Shown: piece after piece, positions 56,000 to 64,000 of the stretch
How positions within the stretch are numbered: the first letter of the stretch is position 1
How the letters are laid out: each line of letters opens with the position of its first letter
Assembly: GCF_017968885.1 (NCBI RefSeq)
Contig: NZ_CP072913.1
Span: 721,001 to 785,000, forward strand
Length of the DNA stretch: 64,000 bases
Direction: 5' to 3'
From: Pseudomonas sp. Tri1
GTDB taxonomy: Bacteria > Pseudomonadota > Gammaproteobacteria > Pseudomonadales > Pseudomonadaceae
The notes under the pieces: generated by a model
The model's database searches: none
The model's input: the letters and a program-made list of their open reading frames with translations, nothing else
What the model was told of the DNA's origin: nothing
Position numbers and translations under genes: made by a program

Positions 56000-56926
56000 T
56001 CAGTGCCCTGCCTGCCAAGGCTGCCCTAGCGACACCGGCGCATACAGCCGGGTACGCACGGCATCCCGGGACAGCAACACCAGCACCACGATGGTCGCGA
56101 CATACGGCAGCATCGCCAGCAAGCTCGATGGAATCGCCAGCCCCAACCCCTGGGCCACCAGGTGCAGGATGCTGGCGAGACCGAACAGGTAGGCGCCCAG
56201 CAGAAGGCGCCACACTCGCCAACTGGCGAACACCACCAGCGCCAGGGCGATCCAACCGCGCCCGGCGCTCATGTTCTCGGCCCACATCGGCGTATAGGCC
56301 AACGACAGGTAGGCGCCGGCCAACCCGGCCATGGCGCCGCCGAACAGCACCGCCAGGGTTCGCACCCGCAACACCGGCAGGCCCATGGCGCTGGCAGCAT
56401 CGGGATTCTCGCCGACGGCCTGGATGATTAACCCCGTGCGACTTTTCACGATAACCCAGGCCACCAGGGCAAACAGCGCGAAGGACAGGTAAACCAGTAG
56501 ATCCTGGGCAAACAGCATCCGCCCGATCAACGGGATGTCACTCAGGTAGGGAATAGCCAAAGGCTCGAAGCCCGCCAGCGGCTTGCCGACCCAGGCCGCG
56601 CCGACAAAGCTCGACAGGCCCACACCGAAAATCGTCAGGGCCAACCCGGTGGCCACTTGATTGGCGTTGAACACCAGCGCCACCAAGGCGAACAGCGCCG
56701 ACAACAGCATCCCGGCGGCCATCGCCAGCAGTACGCCGAGCCACAGGTTGCCGCTGTTGAACGCGACGATAAAACCGATCACCGCGCCGAACAGCATCAT
56801 GCCTTCCTGGCCCAGGTTGAGGACGCCGCTTTTTTCGCAGACCAATTCTCCCAAGGCCACCAGCAACAACGGCGTGCCGCAGCGGACCATGGCGTAGAAG
56901 ATATTGCTCAACAGGTCGATATCCAT
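56000..56926 (-). CDS. ABC transporter permease (nucleoside/purine type, second)
   Basis: 308-aa inner-membrane subunit with about eight to ten helices. It resembles YufQ/NupQ: TPLLLVALGELVCEKSGVLN, LNLGQEGMMLFGAVIGFIVA and IQAVGENPDAASAMGLPV (EAA-like loop). Start ATG 56926 overlaps the stop of the upstream permease (TGATG). A longer frame to 57544 is not credible. Confidence 0.93.
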   Translation of the reverse strand: MDIDLLSNIFYAMVRCGTPLLLVALGELVCEKSGVLNLGQEGMMLFGAVIGFIVAFNSGNLWLGVLLAMAAGMLLSALFALVALVFNANQVATGLALTIFGVGLSSFVGAAWVGKPLAGFEPLAIPYLSDIPLIGRMLFAQDLLVYLSFALFALVAWVIVKSRTGLIIQAVGENPDAASAMGLPVLRVRTLAVLFGGAMAGLAGAYLSLAYTPMWAENMSAGRGWIALALVVFASWRVWRLLLGAYLFGLASILHLVAQGLGLAIPSSLLAMLPYVATIVVLVLLSRDAVRTRLYAPVSLGQPWQAGH

Positions 56927-58032
56927 CACAGCGCTCCTGCCTGTACGGCGGTGGTCTGGGTGCGCCGGGCCCAGCGCAGATTCAGGCGTGGTCGGTACAG
57001 GATCAGCACGTCGCAGGCCAACAGGAAAAACAGCATCATCCCCTGGAACAGTTGGGTGATCGCCTGGGGCAGGTTGAGCGACATTTGCGCGCTCTCGCCA
57101 CCGATGTACAGCAACGCCATCAGCAGGCTGGAGAACAGAATACCGATGGGATTGAGTCGCCCCAGAAAGGCCACGGTAATCGCCGCATAGCCGTAGCCCG
57201 GCGACACTTGCGGCACCAGTTGACCGATCGGCCCGGTTACTTCGCAGACGCCGGCCAGTCCGGCCAGTGCACCGCTGATCAACAGCGCCAGCCACACCAG
57301 CGGCTTCTGGCGAAAACCGGCGAAACCGGCGGCGCGTGCGTCCAGGCCTAGCACCTTGATCTGAAAGCCGACAAAACTTTTCTGCAGCAAGACCCACACA
57401 GCCACCAGCGCCAGCAGGGCGAAATACAACCCGGCATGGACCCGGCCATCCTCCAGCAGCAACGGCAGGCGACTGGCGTCGCCGAACATCGCCGACTCCG
57501 GAAAGTTGAACCCCGCCGGGTCTTTCAACGGCCCGTGAACGCAAAACAGCAGCAGGTTCAGCGCGATGTAATTGAGCATGATGCTGGTCAGGATTTCATT
57601 GGCATTGAAGCGCGTGCGCAGCCACGCCGTCAGCCCGGCCCAAGCCGCGCCGGCCAGGGTGCCGGTCAGCAGGATCAATACCAGTGCCCAGCGACTTTGC
57701 ATGCCGATGATGTTCACTGCCAAGGCACTGCCGGCCAGGGCGCCCAGCAGCAGTTGGCCTTCGGCGCCGATGTTCCAGATGCGCGCCTGATACGCCACTG
57801 CCAAGCCGAGAGCACACAGCAGGATCGGCAAGGTCTTGACCAGCCACTCGGACACGCCGTACAGGTCACTGATCGGCGCGACCAACAAGGTGTACAAGGT
57901 TTGCAATGGGTCATGCCCCAGGGCGATGAACAGCAGCGAGCCACTGCCCAGGGTCAACACGGCGGCCAGCAACGGTGAACACCAGAGCATCAGGCGTGAT
58001 TGCTGGCCGCGAGGTTCGAGAGAAAGCAGCAT
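56926..58032 (-). CDS. ABC transporter permease (nucleoside/purine type, first)
   Basis: 368-aa permease resembling YufP/NupP: QARIWNIGAEGQLLLGALAG, FNANEILTSIMLNYIALNLL and IKVLGLDARAAGFAGF. It partners the second permease. It starts 11 bases after the ATPase stop, so ATPase-permease-permease form one operon transcribed leftward. Confidence 0.94.
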   Translation of the reverse strand: MLLSLEPRGQQSRLMLWCSPLLAAVLTLGSGSLLFIALGHDPLQTLYTLLVAPISDLYGVSEWLVKTLPILLCALGLAVAYQARIWNIGAEGQLLLGALAGSALAVNIIGMQSRWALVLILLTGTLAGAAWAGLTAWLRTRFNANEILTSIMLNYIALNLLLFCVHGPLKDPAGFNFPESAMFGDASRLPLLLEDGRVHAGLYFALLALVAVWVLLQKSFVGFQIKVLGLDARAAGFAGFRQKPLVWLALLISGALAGLAGVCEVTGPIGQLVPQVSPGYGYAAITVAFLGRLNPIGILFSSLLMALLYIGGESAQMSLNLPQAITQLFQGMMLFFLLACDVLILYRPRLNLRWARRTQTTAVQAGAL

Positions 58033-58043
58033 GTAAAACTCCG

Positions 58044-59597
58044 TTAAACCGGCGCGGGGGCAGGGGATTGGGGGGCGTCGAACTGACCGGCCATCCAACC
58101 GCCGACGTCGCTGAGCCGAGTCTCGACCGTAGGGCGCAAGGTCGACAGACGCCCGCCGCACAAGGCGCCAAGGCGGTCGCTGATCTGGAATAGCTCGTCG
58201 AGGTCTTCGGAGATCACCAGAATCGCCGCGCCGGCATCGCGCAGGGCAATCAGCGCGCGATGAATGGTCGCCGCCGCGCCGACGTCCACACCCCAGGTCG
58301 GGTGAGCGGCCACCAGCAGTTTGGGTTGTTGAAGAATTTCTCGGCCGAGAATGAATTTCTGCAAGTTGCCCCCCGAAAGGCTGCGTGCTGGAGTTTTGGT
58401 GTCGGGAGTCTTCACGCCAAAGCGGCGGATGATTTCCTCGGCCAGGCGTTCGACCCTGTTTCGTCTAATCAGGCCATGGCTGACCAGCCCCTGCTGAAAT
58501 GCACTGAGCAAGGCGTTATCCGCCAGGCTCAGTTGCGGCACTGCGCCGTGGCCCAGGCGTTCGGCCGGGACAAACGCCAGGCCGAGGCGGCGACGGGCAT
58601 CGGGGCGCAAATGCGCCACGGGTTGCCCGTCGAATCGGATTGTTTCGCCTTGCTGGCGAGGAAGCGGCGTTTCTCCGCTGAGCAACGCCAGCCACTCGTC
58701 CTGACCGTTACCTGCCACCCCAGCAATACCAACGATTTCGCCGCTGCGCACCTCCAGGTCGATGTCGCGCAAGGAACAGCCGAACGGGTCCGGGTTGTGC
58801 CAGGACAGCTTGTTGATCTGTAGAAAGGCGTTGTCTGCGTTGACCTTGGGGTAGTCCGCGATCAGCCCGGCCGCCTCGCCAACCATCAACTGCGCCAGTT
58901 CCCGGTCCGAGCATTGCGCCGGTGCGCAATGCCCCGCCACCCGTCCGCTGCGCAGCACCGTGGCGCTGTGGCACAACGCCCGCACCTCACCCAGCTTGTG
59001 GCTGATAAACAAAATACTGCAGCCCTCGCTCGCCAGTCGGCGCAGGGTCACGAACAGTTCTTCGGCTTCCTGGGGGGTGAGCACCGAGGTCGGTTCATCA
59101 AGAATCAGCAAGCGAATGTCCTGCATCAAACAGCGAATGATCTCCACCCTTTGTCGCTCGCCAATCGACAGGCTGTGGACCAGTCGTTGCGGCTCCAGCG
59201 CCATGCCATAGCGCCGGGAGACTTCGCGGATCCTGGGTTCCAGTTGCGCCGGTGTACCGGCTGATGCACCCATGGCCAGGGCGATGTTTTGAGCCACGGT
59301 GAGGGTTTCGAACAGTGAAAAATGCTGGAACACCATACCGATCCCCAGGCTGCGGGCCTGGGCCGGGTTGCTCAGGGTGACCCGCTGGCCCTGCCAGATC
59401 ACTTCACCTGAATCGGCATGGGTAACGCCGTAGATAATCTTCATCAGGGTGCTTTTACCCGCGCCATTTTCGCCAAGCAGGGCATGGATTTCGCCGGGCT
59501 GAATGCTCAGGTCGATGGCATCGTTGGCCAGGCAACCTGGGTAGCGTTTGCTGATCTTGCGCAATTGCAGGCGTGGTATGGAGTCAGGGTCGGACAT
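58044..59597 (-). CDS. ABC transporter ATPase, two nucleotide-binding domains
   Basis: 517-aa tandem ATPase of the sugar/nucleoside (RbsA/MglA/NupO-like) class. The first domain has Walker A GENGAGKSTLMKI, signature LSIGERQRVEII and Walker B LLILDEPTSVL. The second keeps the signature LSGGNLQKFILGREI, while its Walker A position reads VGIAGVAGNGQDEWLALL, lacking the Lys as usual in this class. Energises the adjacent permeases. Together with the BMP protein this is a purine/nucleoside importer. Confidence 0.95.
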   Translation of the reverse strand: MSDPDSIPRLQLRKISKRYPGCLANDAIDLSIQPGEIHALLGENGAGKSTLMKIIYGVTHADSGEVIWQGQRVTLSNPAQARSLGIGMVFQHFSLFETLTVAQNIALAMGASAGTPAQLEPRIREVSRRYGMALEPQRLVHSLSIGERQRVEIIRCLMQDIRLLILDEPTSVLTPQEAEELFVTLRRLASEGCSILFISHKLGEVRALCHSATVLRSGRVAGHCAPAQCSDRELAQLMVGEAAGLIADYPKVNADNAFLQINKLSWHNPDPFGCSLRDIDLEVRSGEIVGIAGVAGNGQDEWLALLSGETPLPRQQGETIRFDGQPVAHLRPDARRRLGLAFVPAERLGHGAVPQLSLADNALLSAFQQGLVSHGLIRRNRVERLAEEIIRRFGVKTPDTKTPARSLSGGNLQKFILGREILQQPKLLVAAHPTWGVDVGAAATIHRALIALRDAGAAILVISEDLDELFQISDRLGALCGGRLSTLRPTVETRLSDVGGWMAGQFDAPQSPAPAPV

Positions 59598-59627
59598 GAC
59601 AGGCTCGGGTCGATGGGCATGAATGCC

Positions 59628-59636
59628 TGTGGATAA
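59628..59636 (-). promoter_or_regulatory. DnaA box
   Basis: Perfect 9-mer TTATCCACA on the minus strand, just upstream of the ATPase start codon. One of three perfect boxes in the 528-base gap 59598-60125. Confidence 0.6.
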
Positions 59637-59788
59637 AGCAATTTCCTGGCCATCAGGTCAGGAAATTGCCGTGACCCCGGGGCTCAGGCCTCCAGCGCGT
59701 TACCGTTCGGGATTCATGGACATCATTTGGCACTGTATTGGGGCATATGGATTGCAGTGAGCCCGGTTTTGCCCGCTAACAGGTGGTT

Positions 59789-60084
59789 AAAAAATGAGCA
59801 AGCGCGTGCAAGCCATGCCCTCCTTGGGGTCGGGGGAGCCATGAACGGGTTATCCACAGGTTGCTCCACAGTTATTGTGCGCAAGCCAGACGCTTGGGCA
59901 TAAGCACTGGGGGGCTTTCTTCTAAAGGTGATAAACCGATGCAAGCATCTGTTTTACTGAAAGAATTGTTAGCTGGACGAGACTTTGAATAAAAAATGAG
60001 CAACCTCCTCAAACCCGCATGACAGAAGGGTTACAGAGGGGTGTGCTCAGGTTATCCACAGCTGGGTGCACAGTGGATGTGGGC
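59789..60084 (+). repeat. two diverged 97-base direct repeats with DnaA boxes
   Basis: Copies begin at 59789 and 59991 (period 202). Both start AAAAAATGAGCAA and both have GGTTATCCACAG exactly 61 bases later (perfect DnaA boxes at 59850 and 60052). Both continue with an 11-base motif ending CACAG and then GCAAG at the same spacing. The middle has diverged. They lie in a 528-base stretch without a credible gene; a 73-codon minus-strand frame there has no ribosome site or family resemblance. Confidence 0.75.
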
Positions 60085-60125
60085 AAGTTGAACGACTGTG
60101 AGGTGCCCTGAAAAGTCGCAGGCAT

Positions 60126-60713
60126 TCAATCGCAGCGTGTTAACAGAATCCGTCCACGGCTCAGGTCGGCGAGGTGTTTTTGCAGTGTCTGGATTTGCGC
60201 CTCACCTACGGCGAGCTGCAGTTCCACGCCATTGGCCGTAAAGCGTTCTTCATTCAGCAGCCCGCCGCATTCGGCCACTCGCAGCTTCACCAGGGGCAGT
60301 TGCGCGAACTCGCAGCTGCAATGCAGCGTCACGCGACTGATCAGGGCGATTTTCTCGGCGTTCTGCAGGCATTTGTTCGCCCCGCCGCCGTATGCACGGG
60401 CCAGTCCGCCCGTGCCCAACTGAATCCCGCCATACCAGCGGATCACCAACACCACGACCTGGTCACAATCCTGGGCTTCGATGGCCGCCAGGATCGGCCG
60501 CCCTGCGGTACCACCTGGCTCGCCATCGTCATTGCTGCGGTATTGGTCGCCAAGTTTCCAGGCCCAGCAATTGTGTGAAGCGTTCAAGTCGCTGTGCTGT
60601 TCGATAAAGGCCTGGGCATCGGCGGGGCGGGTGATGGGGGCGGCGTAAGTGATGAAGCGGCTTTTGCGAATCTCTTCGCGGTATTCGCAAAAGCCGGCAA
60701 GGGTGAAGGGCAT
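60126..60713 (-). CDS. YigZ family protein (IMPACT-like)
   Basis: 195-aa protein of the UPF0029/IMPACT family. YigZ motifs: EIRKSRFITYAAPI, SHNCWAWKLG, DDGEPGGTAGRPIL and VVLVIRWYGGIQLGTGGLAR. The C-terminal ferredoxin-like DUF1949 domain follows. Implicated in translation-related or nucleotide-linked stress in relatives; exact function unsettled. It lies seven bases from the TetR gene end. Confidence 0.93.
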   Translation of the reverse strand: MPFTLAGFCEYREEIRKSRFITYAAPITRPADAQAFIEQHSDLNASHNCWAWKLGDQYRSNDDGEPGGTAGRPILAAIEAQDCDQVVVLVIRWYGGIQLGTGGLARAYGGGANKCLQNAEKIALISRVTLHCSCEFAQLPLVKLRVAECGGLLNEERFTANGVELQLAVGEAQIQTLQKHLADLSRGRILLTRCD

Positions 60714-60720
60714 GGGTACC

Positions 60721-61371
60721 TTAGAGTGCAGGTTTCAGGCCGCAGCCCTTGAGAATGATGCGGATCAGGTTGTCGCCGGCATCGAGCATGTCTTGTTTGG
60801 TCAACTTGCTGCGACCGGTCACGCGGCAGATCTGGGTGGCGAAGTCGGCGTAATGCTGGGTGCTGCCCCACAACAGGAAGATGAGGTTCACCGGATCGAC
60901 CGGGTCCATCTTGCCGGCGTCGATCCAGGCTTGGAACACGGCGGCACGACCGTTGAACCAGGCGCGATAATCCTGGTTGAAATACTCGGTCAGGCATTCG
61001 CCACCGCTGATCACCTCCATGGCAAACAGGCGAGATGCCTGGGGCTGGCGCCGGGAGAACTCCATCTTGGCGCGGATGTAGCGGGTCAAGGCTTCGGCTG
61101 GATCGTCCTCGGCGGTGAGGGTATTGAAGGTGCTGTCCCACAATTCGATGATGTTGCTCAGCACCGCGACGTACAACCCGAGTTTATTGGTGAAGTAATA
61201 ATGCAGGTTCGCCTTGGGCAGTCCGGCCTTCAGGGCGATGGTGTTCATGCTGGTGCCTTTGAATCCGTGACGGGCGAATTCATCTTCGGCGGCCTTGAGG
61301 ATGGTCTCTTCGTTCTTCTGACGAATGCGACTGGTGGGCTTGCCACCGTGGGCAGGGACTTCAAAGGTCAT
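60721..61371 (-). CDS. TetR/AcrR family regulator (RutR-like)
   Basis: 216-aa repressor. HTH: ILKAAEDEFARHGFKGTSMN, IALKAGLPKANLHYYFTNK. The C-terminal domain resembles E. coli RutR: YIRAKMEFSRRQPQASRLFA and LIFLLWGSTQHYADFATQI. RutR senses uracil/thymine, so a pyrimidine or purine breakdown role is plausible here. Start MTFEVPAHGG chosen at the 61371 ATG; a longer frame is unlikely. Confidence 0.9.
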   Translation of the reverse strand: MTFEVPAHGGKPTSRIRQKNEETILKAAEDEFARHGFKGTSMNTIALKAGLPKANLHYYFTNKLGLYVAVLSNIIELWDSTFNTLTAEDDPAEALTRYIRAKMEFSRRQPQASRLFAMEVISGGECLTEYFNQDYRAWFNGRAAVFQAWIDAGKMDPVDPVNLIFLLWGSTQHYADFATQICRVTGRSKLTKQDMLDAGDNLIRIILKGCGLKPAL

Positions 61372-61497
61372 GGACGTTTCCGGGGCTGGGGCTGTTGGGG
61401 GCAAGCAACTGCGTTGATAGCGCACCGGCGGCGATCCGACAAGTGCCATCACACTAAAAGCCTTTCGCTGATGGTCAGACCAACCCCACAAAGGGTA

Positions 61498-62418
61498 TTA
61501 GCGAGTCGCCGCCAGGCTCTCGAGAAAACTCTCCAGCACCAGATGCGGACGGCGCCCTTTGCGCGTAACCGACGCCAGGCTCAGGTCGTAGAAACGCACG
61601 GTGGGTTTTAGCGCACGCAACCGGCCTTGCTGGATCCAGAGGTTGGCGTAATGATCCGGCAAGTAACCGATGTAGCGCCCGGTAAGAATCAGGAACGCCA
61701 TGCCTTCGCGGTCCGATGCACTGGCGGTGCAATTGAGCGCCTGGTAATGGGCCTGTATTTCGGCCGGTAGGCGGAAGGTCGGCGCGATAGCGTCCTGGCT
61801 ATTGAGACGCGCGTCGTCGAGTTGCTGGTCATCCACATAAAACAACGGATGCCCGACCGCGCAATAGAGCAACGACCGTTCGCTGTACAACGGTTGATAC
61901 TCCAGGCCGGACAGCGCACTGGCCTGCGGCACCACGCCGACATGCAAGCGCCCATCGAGCACGCCTTGCTCGACTTCGTTGGGGGCGATCATGCGAATCT
62001 GGATCTGCACGTCGGGCCCACGTTCCTTCAGCTGAGCCAAGGCGTGGGTGATGCGCATGTGGGGCAGGGTGACCAGATTGTCGGTCAGGCCGATGATCAA
62101 CTCGCCGCGCAAATGCTGGTGCAGGCCGTTGACCTCGGTGCGAAAGCTTTCCAGCGCACTCAACAATTGCAACGCCGATTGATAAACCTCGCGGCCTTCC
62201 TCGGTCAACGAAAACCCTGCGCGTCCACGCTGGCACAGACGCAGGCCAAGGCGTTGTTCAAGGTCGCTCATTTGCTGGCTGATGGCCGACCGACCGATGC
62301 CGAGCACCGTTTCGGCCGCGGAGAATCCGCCGCATTCCACCACGCTGCGGAAAATGCGCAGCAAGCGGATATCGAAGTCGCTGACCTGGGCCAGCGGATC
62401 GGGACGACGAACGCTCAT
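61498..62418 (-). CDS. bauR: LysR family regulator of beta-alanine catabolism
   Basis: 306-aa LTTR. HTH FRSVVECGGFSAAETVLGIG and RSAISQQMSDLEQRLGLRLC; C-terminal effector domain. Divergent from the aminotransferase gene, the position of P. aeruginosa BauR (PA0133), activator of the bau genes for beta-alanine and polyamine use. A palindromic operator candidate lies between them. Confidence 0.85.
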   Translation of the reverse strand: MSVRRPDPLAQVSDFDIRLLRIFRSVVECGGFSAAETVLGIGRSAISQQMSDLEQRLGLRLCQRGRAGFSLTEEGREVYQSALQLLSALESFRTEVNGLHQHLRGELIIGLTDNLVTLPHMRITHALAQLKERGPDVQIQIRMIAPNEVEQGVLDGRLHVGVVPQASALSGLEYQPLYSERSLLYCAVGHPLFYVDDQQLDDARLNSQDAIAPTFRLPAEIQAHYQALNCTASASDREGMAFLILTGRYIGYLPDHYANLWIQQGRLRALKPTVRFYDLSLASVTRKGRRPHLVLESFLESLAATR

Positions 62419-62448
62419 AGTTTAGTGATCCACTGACTGAAGGTTAGA

Positions 62449-62470
62449 AAAGTTGGATTTCACCGACTTT
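62449..62470. promoter_or_regulatory. candidate BauR operator
   Basis: Near-perfect dyad AAAGTTGG-N6-CCGACTTT (7 of 8 matches) in the 123-base divergent gap between bauR and bauA. Typical LTTR site position; inferred. Confidence 0.55.
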
Positions 62471-62541
62471 ATCGCCGTGGCAACTTAGTCGCAAGAACAC
62501 CTTTCGATCCCCTGTCGCTTATGCCCTGCGAGGTTTTGTCG

Positions 62542-63891
62542 ATGAACATGCCCGAACACGCTGCCGGTTCTCTGGCCAGCCAGCTCAAGCTCGATGCCCA
62601 CTGGATGCCTTACACCGCCAACCGCAATTTCCAGCGCGATCCGCGTTTGATCGTCGCCGCCGAAGGCAGTTGGCTGCAGGATGACAAGGGGCGCAAGGTC
62701 TATGACTCGCTGTCGGGCCTGTGGACATGCGGCGCCGGGCACACCCGTAAGGAAATCCAGGAGGCGGTCGCCAAGCAGTTGGGCACCCTCGATTACTCGC
62801 CGGGCTTCCAATACGGTCATCCGTTGTCGTTCCAACTGGCGGAAAAAATCACCAGCCTGACCCCGGGCAATCTCAATCATGTGTTCTTCACCGACTCGGG
62901 CTCCGAGTGCGCCGATACCGCGGTGAAAATGGTCCGCGCCTACTGGCGTCTCAAAGGCCAGGCGACCAAGACCAAGATGATCGGCCGTGCCCGTGGCTAT
63001 CACGGCGTGAACATTGCCGGGACCAGCCTTGGTGGCGTCAACGGTAATCGCAAGCTGTTCGGCCAGGCGATGATGGATGTCGACCATTTGCCTCATACCT
63101 TGCTGGCGAGCAATGCGTATTCCCGGGGCATGCCGAAGGAGGGTGGCATCGCCTTGGCCGATGAGCTGTTGAAGCTGATCGAACTGCACGATGCCTCCAA
63201 CATCGCTGCAGTATTCGTCGAGCCAATGGCCGGGTCGGCGGGCGTGCTGGTGCCGCCTGAGGGCTACCTCAAGCGCCTGCGGGAAATCTGCGACCAGCAC
63301 AGTATTCTGCTGGTGTTCGATGAAGTGATCACCGGTTTCGGTCGCACCGGTTCGATGTTCGGCGCCGATAGTTTTGGCGTGACCCCGGATCTGATGTGCA
63401 TTGCCAAGCAAGTCACCAATGGCGCGATCCCCATGGGCGCGGTGATTGCCAGCTCGGAGATCTATCAGACCTTCATGAATCAGCCGACCCCCGAGTACGC
63501 GGTGGAATTCCCCCATGGCTACACCTACTCGGCGCACCCGGTGGCCTGTGCGGCAGGCTTGGCGGCATTGGACCTGTTGCAAAAGGAAAACCTGGTGCAG
63601 AGCGTGGCCGAGGTCGCCCCGCACTTCGAGAATGCCTTGCACGGTTTGAAGGGCTCGAAGAACGTCATCGACATTCGCAACTATGGCCTGGCCGGAGCGA
63701 TCCAGATCGCGCCGCGCGATGGCGACGCGATCGTACGCCCGTTCGAGGCAGGAATGGCGCTCTGGAAAGCTGGGTTCTATGTGCGGTTCGGCGGCGACAC
63801 CCTGCAGTTCGGGCCAACGTTCAACAGCAAGCCGCAGGACCTGGATCGTCTGTTTGACGCAGTGGGCGAAGTGCTGAACAAGCTCGACTGA
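62542..63891 (+). CDS. bauA: beta-alanine/omega-amino acid:pyruvate aminotransferase
   Basis: 449-aa class III PLP transaminase. Nearly identical along its length to P. putida omega-amino acid transaminase: the start MNMPEHAAGSLASQLKLD, LWTCGAGHTRKEIQEAV, Asp in LLVFDEVITGFGRTG, and PLP Lys in CIAKQVTNGAIP. Transfers the amino group of beta-alanine to pyruvate, giving malonate semialdehyde. The upstream seven-codon extension was rejected. Followed by the semialdehyde dehydrogenase gene. Confidence 0.95.
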   Translation: MNMPEHAAGSLASQLKLDAHWMPYTANRNFQRDPRLIVAAEGSWLQDDKGRKVYDSLSGLWTCGAGHTRKEIQEAVAKQLGTLDYSPGFQYGHPLSFQLAEKITSLTPGNLNHVFFTDSGSECADTAVKMVRAYWRLKGQATKTKMIGRARGYHGVNIAGTSLGGVNGNRKLFGQAMMDVDHLPHTLLASNAYSRGMPKEGGIALADELLKLIELHDASNIAAVFVEPMAGSAGVLVPPEGYLKRLREICDQHSILLVFDEVITGFGRTGSMFGADSFGVTPDLMCIAKQVTNGAIPMGAVIASSEIYQTFMNQPTPEYAVEFPHGYTYSAHPVACAAGLAALDLLQKENLVQSVAEVAPHFENALHGLKGSKNVIDIRNYGLAGAIQIAPRDGDAIVRPFEAGMALWKAGFYVRFGGDTLQFGPTFNSKPQDLDRLFDAVGEVLNKLD

Positions 63892-63939
63892 CGCGTCCTT
63901 CTATATAGCTTTCATAACGGGCGTCCGATGACGGGCGCC

Positions 63940-63948
63940 TGTGGATAA
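63940..63948 (-). promoter_or_regulatory. DnaA box in bauA-dehydrogenase gap
   Basis: Perfect TTATCCACA on the minus strand, 15 bases before the dehydrogenase start codon. Confidence 0.45.
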
Positions 63949-63962
63949 ATTCTGGAGTCCCC

Positions 63963-64000
63963 ATGAGCCTCATTCCGCATTTGATCAATGGCGAACTGTT
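63963..64000 (+). CDS. CoA-acylating (methyl)malonate-semialdehyde dehydrogenase, start only
   Basis: Only 12 residues are in the window (MSLIPHLINGEL), preceded by a GGAG ribosome site. They match the start of MmsA/BauC/IolA-type dehydrogenases, and the position directly after bauA is where BauC/MmsA is expected: oxidation of malonate semialdehyde to acetyl-CoA. The rest lies beyond the window. Confidence 0.72.
   Translation, partial: MSLIPHLINGEL

Noticed and set aside
59723..59944. 73-codon minus-strand frame in the DnaA-box gap
   Set aside because: No ribosome site, no recognised sequence, and it overlaps one of the direct repeats.
63905..63942. Hairpin after bauA as a terminator
   Set aside because: Imperfect stem, no T-run, and the next gene in the same pathway follows at once.

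Overview
The window is a 64-kb piece of a GC-rich gammaproteobacterial chromosome, almost certainly from the Pseudomonas fluorescens group. Three things support this: the protein sequences (SpeA, BauA, Fis and accBC products typical of Pseudomonas), a gene order that follows known Pseudomonas loci, and many copies of the short palindromic REP/REPIN family (core GTGGGAGCGAGC..GCTCGCGAT) common in this group. I recognised no tRNA, rRNA, CRISPR, prophage or intact insertion sequence.

Region 1 (1-24.3 kb) is conserved housekeeping and signalling. In order: retS (cut by the left edge), purD, purH, fis, dusB, a zinc-ribbon/DUF3426 protein, prmA, accC, accB, aroQ, a chemoreceptor, the diguanylate cyclase gcbA, a DUF2333 protein, a NUDIX hydrolase, a SUI1-type factor and speA. 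A large toxin-like protein (9307-13281) is inserted between prmA and accC. Its C-terminus carries what reads as a CheD/CNF1-like glutamine-deamidase domain; this is the most interesting item in the window.

Region 2 (24.3-47.9 kb) is mixed. It holds an orphan short VgrG with a DUF4123 adaptor but no effector; a MATE exporter; MazG-like and CmoM enzymes; two DUF4136 lipoproteins; a FabG-MaoC operon divergent from a thiolase; a bile-acid-symporter-family protein with an AraC regulator; a RIO-like kinase; a copper module (cueR-copA, a small secreted protein, copZ, two matching CueR operators); a Bcr/CflA exporter; an oxidoreductase/LysR pair; and an ArsR-type regulator followed by an MFS transporter.

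Region 3 (47.9-59.6 kb) is a purine uptake and salvage island. It contains an adenine deaminase, a 2-oxoglutarate/Fe(II) oxygenase, a BMP-type binding protein, an 8-oxoguanine deaminase, and two permeases plus a double ATPase of a nucleoside/purine ABC transporter. A Ca2+/H+ antiporter and an SDR/MerR/membrane-protein cluster interrupt it. REPIN elements sit at many of the module borders.

Region 4 (59.6-64 kb) starts with a 0.5-kb gene-free stretch holding two diverged direct repeats, each with a perfect DnaA box. It continues with YigZ, a RutR-like TetR regulator, and the beta-alanine catabolic locus bauR / bauA / semialdehyde dehydrogenase, the last cut by the right edge.
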